A stretch of 11,648 nucleotides of DNA, taken from the NCBI GenBank assembly GCA_023424865.1, contig JAFADM010000149.1:1-11648 (forward strand). Direction: 5' to 3'. The position numbers were made by a program, and so were the translations under genes. Shown one piece after another: positions 1 to 7,195 of this stretch. The stretch is from Bacillota bacterium (GTDB taxonomy: Bacteria; Bacillota_A; Clostridia; DSM-8532). Positions within the stretch are counted from its first letter, which is position 1; each line of letters opens with the position of its first letter. A model generated the notes under the pieces. That model had not been told where the DNA came from. It made no database searches and worked only from the letters and a program-made list of their open reading frames with translations.

Positions 1-637
1 TCTTAAATTTAATTACCCGGTCTGCCATGGGGGCAAGAGCCGAGTTATGGGTAATGATGAGCATGGTGATTCCGTCCCGGCGGCAGGTATCCTGCAAAAG
101 CGTAAGAATCTGCTTGCCGGTATTATAGTCCAAAGCTCCGGTGGGTTCGTCACATAACAACATTTTCGGGTTTTTAGCCAGTGCGCGGGCAATGGCGACT
201 CTCTGCTGCTCGCCCCCCGAAAGCTGCGCGGGAAAATTGCCTGCGCGCTCGGAAAGCCCCACCTTTTCAAGTGTTTCGGCTCCATTGAGTGAATTGCTTC
301 TGATTTGGGCGGCAAGCTCCACATTTTCCAGTGCCGTCAGGTTGGGAACAAGATTATAGAACTGAAAGACAAAGCCGATATCCGTCCGGCGGTAGTTAAT
401 GAGCTCTTTGTTGTTGTACCGGCCCACATTTCTCCCGTCCACGATAACATCTCCCGAGGAGGCCGTGTCCATTCCGCCCAGTATATTCAGAGCCGTTGTT
501 TTGCCTGCCCCGGAGGAGCCGAGGATTACTGCAAGCTCTCCCTTCTCCACTTTAAAGCTGGCCTCATCCAGGGCACGAATTCCCACACCCTGGGTGTTGT
601 ATTCTTTTATAACTTGATTGAATTCAATATAGGACAT
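1..637 (-). CDS. ABC exporter ATP-binding subunit, LolD/MacB type (partial, C-terminus cut)
   Basis: This is the ATPase of an ABC transporter, acting on the cytoplasmic face of the membrane. The 212 visible residues carry the full set of nucleotide-binding motifs: Walker [10 protein letters not shown] (residues 40-48), Q-loop around Q92, signature LSGGEQQR (139-146), Walker B LLCDEP with catalytic E164, D-loop ALD (168-170) and switch H197. The stretch [19 protein letters not shown] is typical of the LolD/MacB/FtsE-like subfamily, which usually partners an FtsX/MacB-type permease in export of peptides, antibiotics or lipoproteins. The ATG at 637 follows a GGAGG ribosome binding site (644-648 on the plus strand). 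The reading frame is open to the left edge, so only the last residues are missing, and a permease gene would be expected beyond it. A TetR-family gene is divergent, so control by that regulator is likely. The substrate cannot be told. It is unlikely to energise the sugar permeases further right, which belong to a different transporter class. Confidence 0.93.
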   Translation of the reverse strand, partial: MSYIEFNQVIKEYNTQGVGIRALDEASFKVEKGELAVILGSSGAGKTTALNILGGMDTASSGDVIVDGRNVGRYNNKELINYRRTDIGFVFQFYNLVPNLTALENVELAAQIRSNSLNGAETLEKVGLSERAGNFPAQLSGGEQQRVAIARALAKNPKMLLCDEPTGALDYNTGKQILTLLQDTCRRDGITMLIITHNSALAPMADRVIKFK

Positions 638-742
638 ATTTTCCTCCAAATGTTGCCGGCTGCTAAAGAAAAGCAAAGCGCCAAAAGTTGCCAACAATGT
701 GTTGCTTAATTATAGAGTGTGTTGTATTTCTTATAATATTGA

Positions 743-771
743 ATCATAATAAACCTATAGATGGATTGCAA
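743..771 (-). promoter_or_regulatory. Candidate sigma-A promoter for the ABC exporter ATPase gene
   Basis: Read on the minus strand, TTGCAA (766-771) and TATGAT (743-748) are separated by exactly 17 bp, a good vegetative promoter fit. It would start transcription near 736, leaving a leader of about 100 nt before the ATG at 637. A GATGG-N7-CCATC dyad (760-776) lies over the -35 box. Found by eye only. Confidence 0.5.
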
Positions 772-776
772 CCATC
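760..776. promoter_or_regulatory. Small dyad overlapping the exporter -35 box, possible TetR operator
   Basis: GATGG (760-764) and CCATC (772-776) form an inverted repeat with a 7-bp centre holding TTGCAA. TetR-family proteins bind short dyads in the shared region between their own gene and a divergent target, and this one would block RNA polymerase at the exporter promoter. The arms are only 5 bp, so the site may be chance. Confidence 0.25.
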
Positions 777-789
777 ATAATCGGGCTAC

Positions 790-819
790 TTGTTGTTTAG
801 CAGACACTGATAATATAAT
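790..819 (+). promoter_or_regulatory. Candidate sigma-A promoter for the TetR-family gene
   Basis: TTGTTG (790-795) and a perfect TATAAT (814-819) are 18 bp apart. Transcription would begin near 826. This puts the in-frame ATG at 820 upstream of the transcript start and supports translation from the ATG at 862. Confidence 0.55.
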
Positions 820-861
820 GTGTTGGATAGTTACAAAAAATTAACTTTTGGGGGTAGCTCT

Positions 862-1437
862 ATGAAAAAGACAGGTGAAGACAGAAGAGCCCGCATTACA
901 AAGCTGGCCATTAAAGAAAGTCTTGTAGAATTGATGCAGGTACATCCCATATCCAAAATATCTGTGACTATGCTCTGTGCGTCGGCCGAAATAAACCGGA
1001 GCACTTTTTATTCTCATTATGCCGATCCCTATGACCTTCTCAACGCCATACAGCAGGAGGTTATTACGGATATTAAGAACCATATTACTTCTATACGCTT
1101 TATGGAACAGTTAGAAAGCACCGTTCCGGTTATCGTACAGGTTCTGGAATATGCAAAGGCAAGGGCTGCACTGTTCAGGGTGCTTTTAAGCGGTAACGGC
1201 GATTCCTCCTTCCAAAACGAGCTGATGTATCTGGCTCAGGAAAAAACCATAGATGAATTACGGGAGGACAAGCGCCTGGATGAAAGCGTAACAAAATACG
1301 TGGAGCTTTTTGCTACCTCCGGTGTATTGAGCATCATTCACAAATGGCTGACCGATAACTGCCAGGATGAAACAACAAAATTGGCCAGGGTGATAAACAC
1401 CCTTCTTTCGTATGGCGTCCATGGCCTGTACCAGTAG
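862..1437 (+). CDS. TetR/AcrR-family transcriptional regulator
   Basis: A predicted DNA-binding regulator of 191 residues. The N-terminal half has the TetR layout: basic helix 1 (RRARITKLAIKESLVELM, about residues 8-25), then a helix-turn-helix with VTMLCASAEINRSTFYSHYAD (about 35-55), where STFYSHY is the typical TetR recognition-helix signature. The remainder is a variable helical ligand-binding and dimerisation domain with no recognisable effector class. I start it at the ATG at 862 because GGGGG (850-854) gives suitably spaced Shine-Dalgarno pairing; the in-frame ATG at 820 abuts the -10 box and would add a non-conserved 14-residue extension. It is divergent from an ABC exporter ATPase, a common pairing in which the regulator represses the exporter until its substrate binds. 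It converges on the sensor kinase gene, with 44 bp between stop codons. The effector is unknown. Confidence 0.9.
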   Translation: MKKTGEDRRARITKLAIKESLVELMQVHPISKISVTMLCASAEINRSTFYSHYADPYDLLNAIQQEVITDIKNHITSIRFMEQLESTVPVIVQVLEYAKARAALFRVLLSGNGDSSFQNELMYLAQEKTIDELREDKRLDESVTKYVELFATSGVLSIIHKWLTDNCQDETTKLARVINTLLSYGVHGLYQ

Positions 1438-1481
1438 TTTCTTGCTAATCATCCTGACTGGAGTCCTGATTGGAATATTTT

Positions 1482-3263
1482 CTACGTAATACCTTCATTC
1501 CCCAACAAGAGAGTTACCTTTAAGCCCTTGGGTTCGTTGGCGCTGACGGTTATACCACTATGCTCCCCCATTAAGAGCTTTATCCGCCGGTTAACATTGC
1601 GGACGCCTATTTTCCCCTCTTCCTCTTCGCTTTCCTGCTTTCCGCTTAACTCCAGTCTCCGGTTCAACAGAGTTATTTCCTCTTCCTCCATGCCCGTCCC
1701 GTTGTCCGTTACTGTGAGTTCTGTTTCCCCGTTGCCGGTCAGTCTGCCCTCCAAACGAATAATTCCCTGATCCCGGCTTCCCGCGAAGCCGTGGAGCACA
1801 GCATTTTCTACAATGGGCTGAAGCGTCATTTTAGGTATGGGCCGGCTGTATAGCCTTTCATCCACATCAATTGTCAGCTGATACCTGTCAAAATACCGGA
1901 GCTTTATGATAATAAAAAACTCATTAATAATTCGAAGCTCGTTTTCTATGGTTTCCATCCGCTTGTCCGAAACACCGTAGCGGTACACGGTACAAATAGA
2001 GCTTACCATCTGCCGCACAGCCTGTGTATGTCCTGCCGAGGCCATACCTCGTATGCATTCCAGGTTGTTGTACAGGAAATGGGGATTAATTTGTGCCTGA
2101 AGAAACATAATATTGGCCTTCATGCCGTCCAGCTTGGCCGTTTGCAGAGCCTGAGCCGTTTCCAGCATACTGGTGTTTATTTTTTCTATTTTATCAAGCA
2201 TTTCATTGATATTGCCCGCTAAAATACCGATTTCATTTTCACTGGTTTGGGTGAGCTTGTTCTGCCTTCCTGCACCGATATGCCGCATCTGCTCGGCAAG
2301 GCCCGACAAAGGCCCTACGATGCTCTGACGCAGAGCAAACCCCATTATAGTCTGAATAACCACCACCGCCAGCATAAGCGCCACGCTCCAAATTTGAATG
2401 GGGCGCAGGCTGCGTCTTATTTCACTGTCGGGATAGGCAAGCACCACCGTCCAGTCCGTCTCCTTAAGACTCAGGGAGGTCAGGTGAAACACCTCGCCTC
2501 CCAGCTCCTCACTTCCGTTATAGGCGGTTACACCCTTTTCAGCTAAAAGAGAAGAAAGCCTTTTCCCGCTGGTAGCAATGGGCCTGTCATCGGCCATAAT
2601 CGTCATGGCTGAATTGGTAAGCGCATTTTCCGAAAGGATTTTTCCAAAGCTTCCGGCCGAGCACATGGCCACATAGGCTCCTGCATAGCGGTCCTCGCTG
2701 CGGGCTCCGCCGGTGGTGGAGAAAATGGGAACAAGGCAGGCGAAATAGGTGCTGGAGGTATCCGGCTCATAATAGCTTTTTGTCAGGGTGGGGGTATAAA
2801 AGGCCTTAGTCAAATCGTATTCTTCCACTATTTTTTGATAGATAAGGTAAACCTGGATGCTTGGTGCGGAAGAAGAGGAAATAACCTGGCCGTTTTTAAG
2901 CTGAATATGAATGCTGCTTATGAGAGAATCCTGTTCAACAAGGCTGTTCAGCATGGATATAACCACCTTGCTGGCTTCAAATTTCTGTACGGGCATGTAT
3001 TGTGTAAAGGCATAGAGCTGCTGACTGTAGGCAAGCTGGAGAACAGAGGAGGTTACGTCCTCCAGGGCAGCGTCCACGTCCTCCCTTGTTTTTTCAAGGG
3101 CAGTCTGCATCAGCCCCATAGAGGAATTAAGGGTGGCATAATGGAAAAACCTGTAAAATCCAAACAGGGCTCCCAACATCAGTATCACCGAAAGCATAAA
3201 ATACAGAACCAGAATACGTATCAGCTTCATATTGACAAACCACTTCTTAAGCCTGGATAACAT
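1482..3263 (-). CDS. Sensor histidine kinase, YesM type (extracellular sensor-HAMP-His_kinase-HATPase)
   Basis: A 593-residue membrane sensor kinase of the family that partners REC-AraC regulators in Bacillota. Order of parts: transmembrane helix 1 (about 14-37), a large extracellular region (about 41-288, likely Cache-like), transmembrane helix 2 (about 290-311), HAMP linker (312-364), a His_kinase domain with the phosphoacceptor in QINPHFLYNN (H395), and a GHKL ATPase domain with N-box QPIVENAVLHG (N487) and G1 box DNGTGM (520-525). All key residues are present. The ATG at 3263 is preceded by a purine-rich GCGGGGAAGCG; an alternative start at M12 would remove only the cytoplasmic tail. It is divergent from a CUT1 sugar transporter and is the likely partner of the REC-AraC regulator encoded at 7246-8004. 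That arrangement suggests sensing of the transported sugar or of its binding protein outside the cell. I find no clear promoter for it. Confidence 0.93.
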   Translation of the reverse strand: MLSRLKKWFVNMKLIRILVLYFMLSVILMLGALFGFYRFFHYATLNSSMGLMQTALEKTREDVDAALEDVTSSVLQLAYSQQLYAFTQYMPVQKFEASKVVISMLNSLVEQDSLISSIHIQLKNGQVISSSSAPSIQVYLIYQKIVEEYDLTKAFYTPTLTKSYYEPDTSSTYFACLVPIFSTTGGARSEDRYAGAYVAMCSAGSFGKILSENALTNSAMTIMADDRPIATSGKRLSSLLAEKGVTAYNGSEELGGEVFHLTSLSLKETDWTVVLAYPDSEIRRSLRPIQIWSVALMLAVVVIQTIMGFALRQSIVGPLSGLAEQMRHIGAGRQNKLTQTSENEIGILAGNINEMLDKIEKINTSMLETAQALQTAKLDGMKANIMFLQAQINPHFLYNNLECIRGMASAGHTQAVRQMVSSICTVYRYGVSDKRMETIENELRIINEFFIIIKLRYFDRYQLTIDVDERLYSRPIPKMTLQPIVENAVLHGFAGSRDQGIIRLEGRLTGNGETELTVTDNGTGMEEEEITLLNRRLELSGKQESEEEEGKIGVRNVNRRIKLLMGEHSGITVSANEPKGLKVTLLLGNEGIT

Positions 3264-3299
3264 CGCTTCCCCGCTTTCCTCACGCTTTACCTTAAGTCT

Positions 3300-3317
3300 A
3301 AGGCTATGAGCCTTTTT
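3300..3317 (+). terminator. Possible small rho-independent terminator or stem-loop
   Basis: AAGGCT (3300-3305) pairs with AGCCTT (3309-3314) around a 3-nt loop, and T's continue to 3317. On the plus strand this resembles a short terminator that would stop antisense transcription before the transporter promoter. On the minus strand the same stem would sit in the kinase mRNA leader. The stem is only 6 bp, so this is tentative. Confidence 0.3.
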
Positions 3318-3385
3318 AAAAAAGTTATGGTTTTTATGGTCTTATCTTAAAGCATCCGGAACGAAAAAGCTTCAGGAAAATTCAA

Positions 3386-3420
3386 CATCCGAATCTTTTT
3401 CAAAATCATCCGAATCTTTT
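3386..3420 (+). promoter_or_regulatory. Two perfect 14-bp direct repeats, probable binding site of the REC-AraC regulator
   Basis: CATCCGAATCTTTT occurs identically at 3386-3399 and 3407-3420, so start-to-start spacing is 21 bp, two turns of the helix. A degenerate third copy beginning CATCCGGAAC lies at 3353. AraC-family activators bind direct repeats with about this spacing just upstream of a weak -35 box, and here the second copy ends about 10 bp before one. Both the kinase and the AraC-type regulator genes flank the same locus. The repeats are seen directly; the binding protein is inferred. Confidence 0.65.
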
Positions 3421-3430
3421 ACTCCGGGTA

Positions 3431-3458
3431 TTTGCCCCGGTTGGGCTACGATTAGAAT
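3431..3458 (+). promoter_or_regulatory. Candidate activator-dependent promoter of the transporter operon
   Basis: A reasonable -10 box TAGAAT (3453-3458) follows a poor -35 TTTGCC (3431-3436) with a 16-bp spacer. A weak -35 next to direct repeats fits an activated promoter. A CCGGG/CCCGG dyad (3424-3428 and 3436-3440) overlaps the -35 region and might bind a further regulator. The expected start near 3465 leaves a leader of under 20 nt before the TTG start codon. Confidence 0.5.
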
Positions 3459-3481
3459 ACAAACGAAAGGAGGAACCCCGC

Positions 3482-4420
3482 TTGTCATCTCATTTAAAAA
3501 CCCTGAACCGGAAAAAAAACCTATGGCGTGAAATATTCCAGTCTAGATATATTTATCTGCTGCTTATACCGGGACTTCTGTTTTTTGCCATATTCAGCTA
3601 CGGCTCCATGTACGGCCTTTTGCTGGCCTTTAAAAAATTTAATGCCAGTCTTGGTATTTTCGCAAGCCCGTGGGTTGGATTAAAGCATTTTGAAAGGCTT
3701 TTCATCACTCCCGATTTTATGACTGCAGTAAAAAACACTCTGACAATAAGCTTTGGCCGGCTGCTGATTGAGTTTCCCTTTCCCATTATTTTGGCCATCA
3801 TGCTCAGTGAAATGAAGCACAAAGGTTTTCAAAAGGTGTATCAGACCCTTTACACCTTTCCCAACTTTATCTCCTGGGTTATTGTAGGCTCCATCATGGT
3901 TTCCTTTTTTGACAATAATGGTCCGGTTAATGCCATCATCCAATCCTTAGGTCATGAAAAAGCCAATATTCTTGCCAATAGCTCCACCTTCCGGTTCTTT
4001 CTTTTCGGAACGGGTATCTGGAAGGGGGCAGGCTGGTCCAGCATCATTTATCTTGCCGCCATATCCGGAATTAACCCGGAGCTCTATGAATCCGCCCTCA
4101 TTGACGGTGCAAGCCGGCTTCGCAGAATTTGGCATATTACCCTGCCGGGAATCATTCCCACCATCACCGTGCTATTCATCCTTGCGGTAGGAAATGTGAT
4201 GAACGGCGGCTTTGATCAGATTTTCAACCTTCAGAATCCTGTAGTTCGTCCTGTGTCCGACATTATTGACACCTATGTCTACCGGATTACCTTCCAGGCT
4301 GTCCCAGATTACGGGTTTTCAACAGCGGTAGGCATGTTCAAGTCCGTTATCAACCTGGGCCTTTTGTTTGTGGCCAATAAATTTACCAAAATTATCAGCG
4401 GAAACGGACTTCTTGGTTAA
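3482..4420 (+). CDS. CUT1-type ABC sugar transporter permease 1 (LplB-like)
   Basis: An inner-membrane permease of 312 residues, the usual length for LplB-type subunits that import oligosaccharides. Several hydrophobic helices are visible (about 22-50, 84-108, 125-143, 173-195, 223-240, 282-298). The cytoplasmic EAA loop that docks the ATPase is YESALIDGASRLRRIWHITLP (residues 202-222, read in two parts: YESALIDGA, then the conserved WHITLP). Translation appears to begin at TTG (3482-3484): AAAGGAGG (3466-3473) lies 8 nt upstream, and the first in-frame ATG falls within transmembrane helix sequence, too far in. The gene opens the run permease-permease-binding protein-regulator-GH38. The GH38 neighbour suggests a mannose-containing substrate, but the specificity is not visible in the permease itself. 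No dedicated ATPase gene accompanies it. Confidence 0.93.
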   Translation: MSSHLKTLNRKKNLWREIFQSRYIYLLLIPGLLFFAIFSYGSMYGLLLAFKKFNASLGIFASPWVGLKHFERLFITPDFMTAVKNTLTISFGRLLIEFPFPIILAIMLSEMKHKGFQKVYQTLYTFPNFISWVIVGSIMVSFFDNNGPVNAIIQSLGHEKANILANSSTFRFFLFGTGIWKGAGWSSIIYLAAISGINPELYESALIDGASRLRRIWHITLPGIIPTITVLFILAVGNVMNGGFDQIFNLQNPVVRPVSDIIDTYVYRITFQAVPDYGFSTAVGMFKSVINLGLLFVANKFTKIISGNGLLG

Positions 4421-4450
4421 ATGCTCCCCTTTAAAGAAAGGAATCCTGTT

Positions 4451-5344
4451 ATGACTGTAAAAAATAAGCCAAAAATGCTGGGATTAAATAAAACAGAGCC
4501 TTTTGATGTGGTGATTTTTGTTTTGCTCACCCTCTTTGCACTGATTATCTTTTACCCTTTTTACAACGCGGTGCTTACCTCTTTTGTAACAAGCAAGCAG
4601 TATATCATGAACCCTGCCATGCTGTACCCTAAGACGATTACCTTTGACAATTACAAAATTATCCTTCAAAACCCCCTTATCGGTTCGGGCTATAAAAACA
4701 CCCTTATCCTCACCGTGGCGGGCGTGGCCTATTCCTTAACCCTTACCGCCAGCATGGCCTATGCCTTTTCCCGTAAGGCGTTTCCCGGCAAAAGGATCTT
4801 TTTCATGCTGGTGCTTTTCACCATGTTTTTCAGCGGCGGCCTGGTTCCCATTTACATGCTTATGAAGAACCTGGGACTTATGAATTCCCTGGCAGGCCTC
4901 ATTTTAATGGCAGGCATATCGCCCTTTTATATGATCCTGGTTAAAAGCAGCTTTGAGCAGGTGCCCGACAGCATTGAGGAAGCAGCCAAAATTGATGGCG
5001 CCAATGACATCACCATCTTTTTGAGAATCATGCTCCCGCTCCAATTGCCCATTCTGGCCACCATCACCCTCTTTATTGCCGTGGATCGCTGGAACGAATG
5101 GTTCTTTGCCATGCTGTTTCTCAGGGAGGGCACCAAATGGCCGCTCCAGGTACTTCTAAGAGCTATTGTCATGGAGGCTGCCAGCGACAGGGATGTGGCC
5201 TTCAGCTCCGTGAGCCAGAATGTTTTTTCAAACGGCATCAAAATGGCAGCCGTTATGGTGACCATGCTTCCCGTCATGCTTGTTTATCCCTTTTTGCAAA
5301 AGTACTTTGTAAAAGGCGTGATGGTGGGGGCCATCAAGATGTAA
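4451..5344 (+). CDS. CUT1-type ABC sugar transporter permease 2 (YtcP-like)
   Basis: The second membrane permease, 297 residues, forming the translocation pore with the preceding one. The N-terminal helix (FDVVIFVLLTLFALIIFYPF) begins near residue 18. The EAA loop EEAAKIDGANDITIF followed by MLPLQLP lies at about 176-200. The C-terminus FVKGVMVGAIKM is typical of the YtcP/AraQ type. I prefer the ATG at 4451 over the in-frame ATG at 4421: AAAGAAAGGAA (4434-4444) is placed as a ribosome binding site for 4451, while 4421 abuts the previous stop codon and has no Shine-Dalgarno sequence. The gap from permease 1 is 30 bp, so the two are co-transcribed. In the longer reading the protein would gain ten poorly conserved residues. 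Confidence 0.93.
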   Translation: MTVKNKPKMLGLNKTEPFDVVIFVLLTLFALIIFYPFYNAVLTSFVTSKQYIMNPAMLYPKTITFDNYKIILQNPLIGSGYKNTLILTVAGVAYSLTLTASMAYAFSRKAFPGKRIFFMLVLFTMFFSGGLVPIYMLMKNLGLMNSLAGLILMAGISPFYMILVKSSFEQVPDSIEEAAKIDGANDITIFLRIMLPLQLPILATITLFIAVDRWNEWFFAMLFLREGTKWPLQVLLRAIVMEAASDRDVAFSSVSQNVFSNGIKMAAVMVTMLPVMLVYPFLQKYFVKGVMVGAIKM

Positions 5345-5356
5345 GACAATTTGTCC

Positions 5357-5426
5357 AAAAAGCGTGTACACACCTGAATCGGGCTTTTTAAAGCAGTCCT
5401 GCAAATAATGCTTCTACCTGCTTTAA
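5357..5426 (+). promoter_or_regulatory. Two adjacent hairpins between permease 2 and the binding-protein gene
   Basis: AAAAAGC (5357-5363) can pair with GCTTTTT (5383-5389), and TTAAAGCAG (5388-5396) can pair over 9 bp with CTGCTTTAA (5418-5426). The arms overlap by two bases, so the stems compete slightly. Such structures often protect upstream mRNA or let the binding-protein gene be expressed more than the permeases. The loops are long (about 19-21 nt), so the stems may be weak. A perfect GACAA-T-TTGTC dyad sits just before them at 5345-5355. Confidence 0.4.
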
Positions 5427-5451
5427 TAGTCTGAGCAAGGGTTGGTATAAT
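5422..5451 (+). promoter_or_regulatory. Candidate internal promoter for the solute-binding protein gene
   Basis: A perfect TATAAT (5446-5451) with an upstream TG (TGG before the box, extended -10 type) is preceded by a weak -35 TTTAAT (5422-5427) with an 18-bp spacer. It would start near 5458, within the ribosome binding site AGAGGAGG (5456-5463), giving a very short leader. The promoter is therefore uncertain, although a dedicated promoter for the abundant binding protein would make sense. Confidence 0.4.
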
Positions 5452-5469
5452 AAACAGAGGAGGATTCCC

Positions 5470-7104
5470 ATGAAAAAAGGAAAAGTATTCACAACACTGC
5501 TGTCTTCCATGCTGGTGCTTTCACTGGCAGCAGGCTGCGGCAATTCGGCAACAAATTCACAAACGCCGACGCCCTCACCATCCCAATCCACGGGCACAGA
5601 GACACAAACCCCGACCAACGAGAACCCTTACGCTGATCCCATTCACTTCAGCGGCACCGGTCTTGCCGAGCTGTCGGAGGGTGTGGACTATTCCAATGAC
5701 GCCATTTATCAGACTCTGTCCCAAAAATTCAACTTTACTTATGAGCTCTACCCTATGACCTGGGATAACTGGGGTGAGAAAAACCGCCTTTGGATTAGCT
5801 CCGGGGATATGCCTGATCTCACATTCTGGGATTTTAACTACACGGAATATAAAAACTATGCCGAGCAGGGACTTATCCGTGCCTTGCCCGATGGCTGGGA
5901 AGCCAAATACCCCAACCTCAACGCAGTGGTGGAAGCTACCGGCATCAAGGATAAAATCACCTTTGACGGCAAGATCTATGCCCTGCCCAAGCCCGTATTC
6001 ATGCATTTTGCACCCCTTTCCGAGTCCATCAGCCACACCAGCGTCTACTACAGGGCAGACTGGGTGAAGGAGCTTGGACTGGAGCCCTTTGGCGATACCG
6101 TCACGGTGGATGAGCTGGCATCCTTCATAAACGCCGCCAAGGCTGCCGACCTGGACGGCCACGGCTCAGGAAAGACCATCGGCATTACCGCCAACTACAA
6201 CAATGCCGTTTCCATGTTCGTATCCCAGAAGAACAAGGGCTGGAACAGCTTCTACAAAAAGGACGGCAAGTATGTGTGGGGCCCTGCTCAGCCTGAAACC
6301 CTGGAAGGCATCAAGCTTCTTAAGAAATACTACGACATGGGCCTTCTGGATCCCGATTTCTACTTAAACGATGCCAAGGAAAACCGCAACAAGTTTGCTT
6401 CCGGTATCAGCGCCATCACCTATGACGACGGTACCATTGACAATCTTAACAACCGCATTAAGGAATTTGCCGCTGCCAATCCGGACAAGGATGCCGCTTC
6501 CGCCATCGGCCTTACCACCCTTGTGGGTGAAGACGGCAAATGGCATGGCCTGGGCGGAGCAAACTTCTGGTGTGCTTCCGTATTCAGCCCCACCATGAGT
6601 GAGGAAAAGATGGATCGTATTTTAAGCCTTTATGACTATCTGGCCAGCAAGGAGGGCCAGGAGCTTGTAGGACTTGGCATAGAAGGAACCGACTGGGAGC
6701 GCACCGCCGATGGCTACAAGCTTTTAAGAAGCGCCAATGCGGACGGAACCATTCCTCTTCTTAAAACGGTCTATCCCTCCGCCGCCTTCTGGTATCTTCT
6801 TGTAATCCTTCCCGACGATTTCAGCTTCGCCGATCCTACGGCGGACCCTGCTGTTGTTGATCAGGTTGTCAATATGTATAATGTTAAGAAAGATAACGGC
6901 GATATTCAGCCCTACGACTATGATTTCCAGTTCTACAGCAGTGATGCCAAGTCCAATTACAGTGTGGCTACCGCCGACGAAATCGTTCGTATTGTCATGC
7001 TGCCCAATGCCGACATCGACGCTGAATGGGCCAAATTCATCGACGCACAAAAGGGAATGGTCAATCCTCTGCTGGATGAGCTTAACTCAGCCTTCGGAAA
7101 ATAA
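5470..7104 (+). CDS. Extracellular solute-binding lipoprotein of the CUT1 sugar transporter
   Basis: A 544-residue binding protein that captures the substrate outside the cell and delivers it to the two permeases. It has a lipoprotein signal peptide: MKKGK basic start, hydrophobic core, and lipobox LAAGC with lipidated Cys23. A Ser/Thr/Pro-rich tether follows (about 25-53). The body begins with PIHFSGTG and resembles the large LipO/YtcQ-type family 1 binding proteins; the length is normal for that group. AGAGGAGG (5456-5463) fixes the ATG at 5470. It lies 125 bp after permease 2, with hairpins and a possible promoter between, and is followed by a three-hairpin region before the regulator gene. 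Both suggest its transcript level is set separately from its neighbours. The substrate is probably a mannose-containing oligosaccharide, inferred only from the downstream GH38 gene. Confidence 0.93.
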   Translation: MKKGKVFTTLLSSMLVLSLAAGCGNSATNSQTPTPSPSQSTGTETQTPTNENPYADPIHFSGTGLAELSEGVDYSNDAIYQTLSQKFNFTYELYPMTWDNWGEKNRLWISSGDMPDLTFWDFNYTEYKNYAEQGLIRALPDGWEAKYPNLNAVVEATGIKDKITFDGKIYALPKPVFMHFAPLSESISHTSVYYRADWVKELGLEPFGDTVTVDELASFINAAKAADLDGHGSGKTIGITANYNNAVSMFVSQKNKGWNSFYKKDGKYVWGPAQPETLEGIKLLKKYYDMGLLDPDFYLNDAKENRNKFASGISAITYDDGTIDNLNNRIKEFAAANPDKDAASAIGLTTLVGEDGKWHGLGGANFWCASVFSPTMSEEKMDRILSLYDYLASKEGQELVGLGIEGTDWERTADGYKLLRSANADGTIPLLKTVYPSAAFWYLLVILPDDFSFADPTADPAVVDQVVNMYNVKKDNGDIQPYDYDFQFYSSDAKSNYSVATADEIVRIVMLPNADIDAEWAKFIDAQKGMVNPLLDELNSAFGK

Positions 7105-7123
7105 GGCCGGACTCCTTTGAATC

Positions 7124-7155
7124 AAAAGCTGGGGGCATCGAACCCCCTCCCTTTT
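7124..7155 (+). terminator. Partial terminator or attenuator after the binding-protein gene
   Basis: AAAAG (7124-7128) and GGGGG (7131-7135) pair with CCCCC (7143-7147) and CTTTT (7151-7155), with a 7-nt loop and a small internal bulge, ending in TTTT. It begins 20 bp after the stop codon. As the regulator and GH38 genes continue on the same strand without an obvious new promoter, leaky termination is the more likely role. Confidence 0.5.
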
Positions 7156-7181
7156 AGCCAGATTTGCTTACGCAAATGGCT
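7156..7181 (+). repeat. Second hairpin: bulged inverted repeat
   Basis: AGCC (7156-7159) plus ATTTGC (7162-7167) pair with GCAAAT (7172-7177) plus GGCT (7178-7181) around loop TTAC, with a 2-nt bulge on the left arm. It directly abuts the first hairpin. The left arm AGCCA could instead pair with TGGCT at 7218-7222, so alternative folds are possible. Confidence 0.55.
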
Positions 7182-7195
7182 GCCAAGGTAAATGT

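Larger units (their letters stand above)
698..825 (+). repeat. Three copies of TGTGTTG in the divergent intergenic region
   Basis: The heptamer TGTGTTG occurs at 698-704, 718-724 and 819-825. The first two are 20 bp apart, about two helical turns. The third sits at the expected start point of the TetR-family gene. They could be regulator contacts, but the motif is short and the region is AT-rich. Confidence 0.25.

Noticed and set aside
305..709. Plus-strand open frame opposite the ABC ATPase gene
   Set aside because: The minus strand here encodes all the ABC motifs in order; the plus frame has no family features and runs into the promoter region.
820..861. In-frame ATG at 820 as the start of the TetR-family gene
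   Set aside because: It directly follows the TATAAT box at 814-819, so it would not be in the transcript, and it has no ribosome binding site. The ATG at 862 has GGGGG upstream.
1438..1481. Bidirectional terminator between the convergent TetR and kinase genes
   Set aside because: Only a trivial GACT-GG-AGTC palindrome is present, without a usable stem or T-run. No terminator can be supported.
5345..5355. GACAA-T-TTGTC dyad as a stand-alone operator or terminator
   Set aside because: It is perfect but only 11 bp with a 1-nt centre, cannot fold as a hairpin, and no second copy is seen in the window.
5575..6162. Long minus-strand open frame inside the binding-protein gene
   Set aside because: It is the antisense shadow of a well-supported lipoprotein gene and has no recognisable domain or convincing start context.
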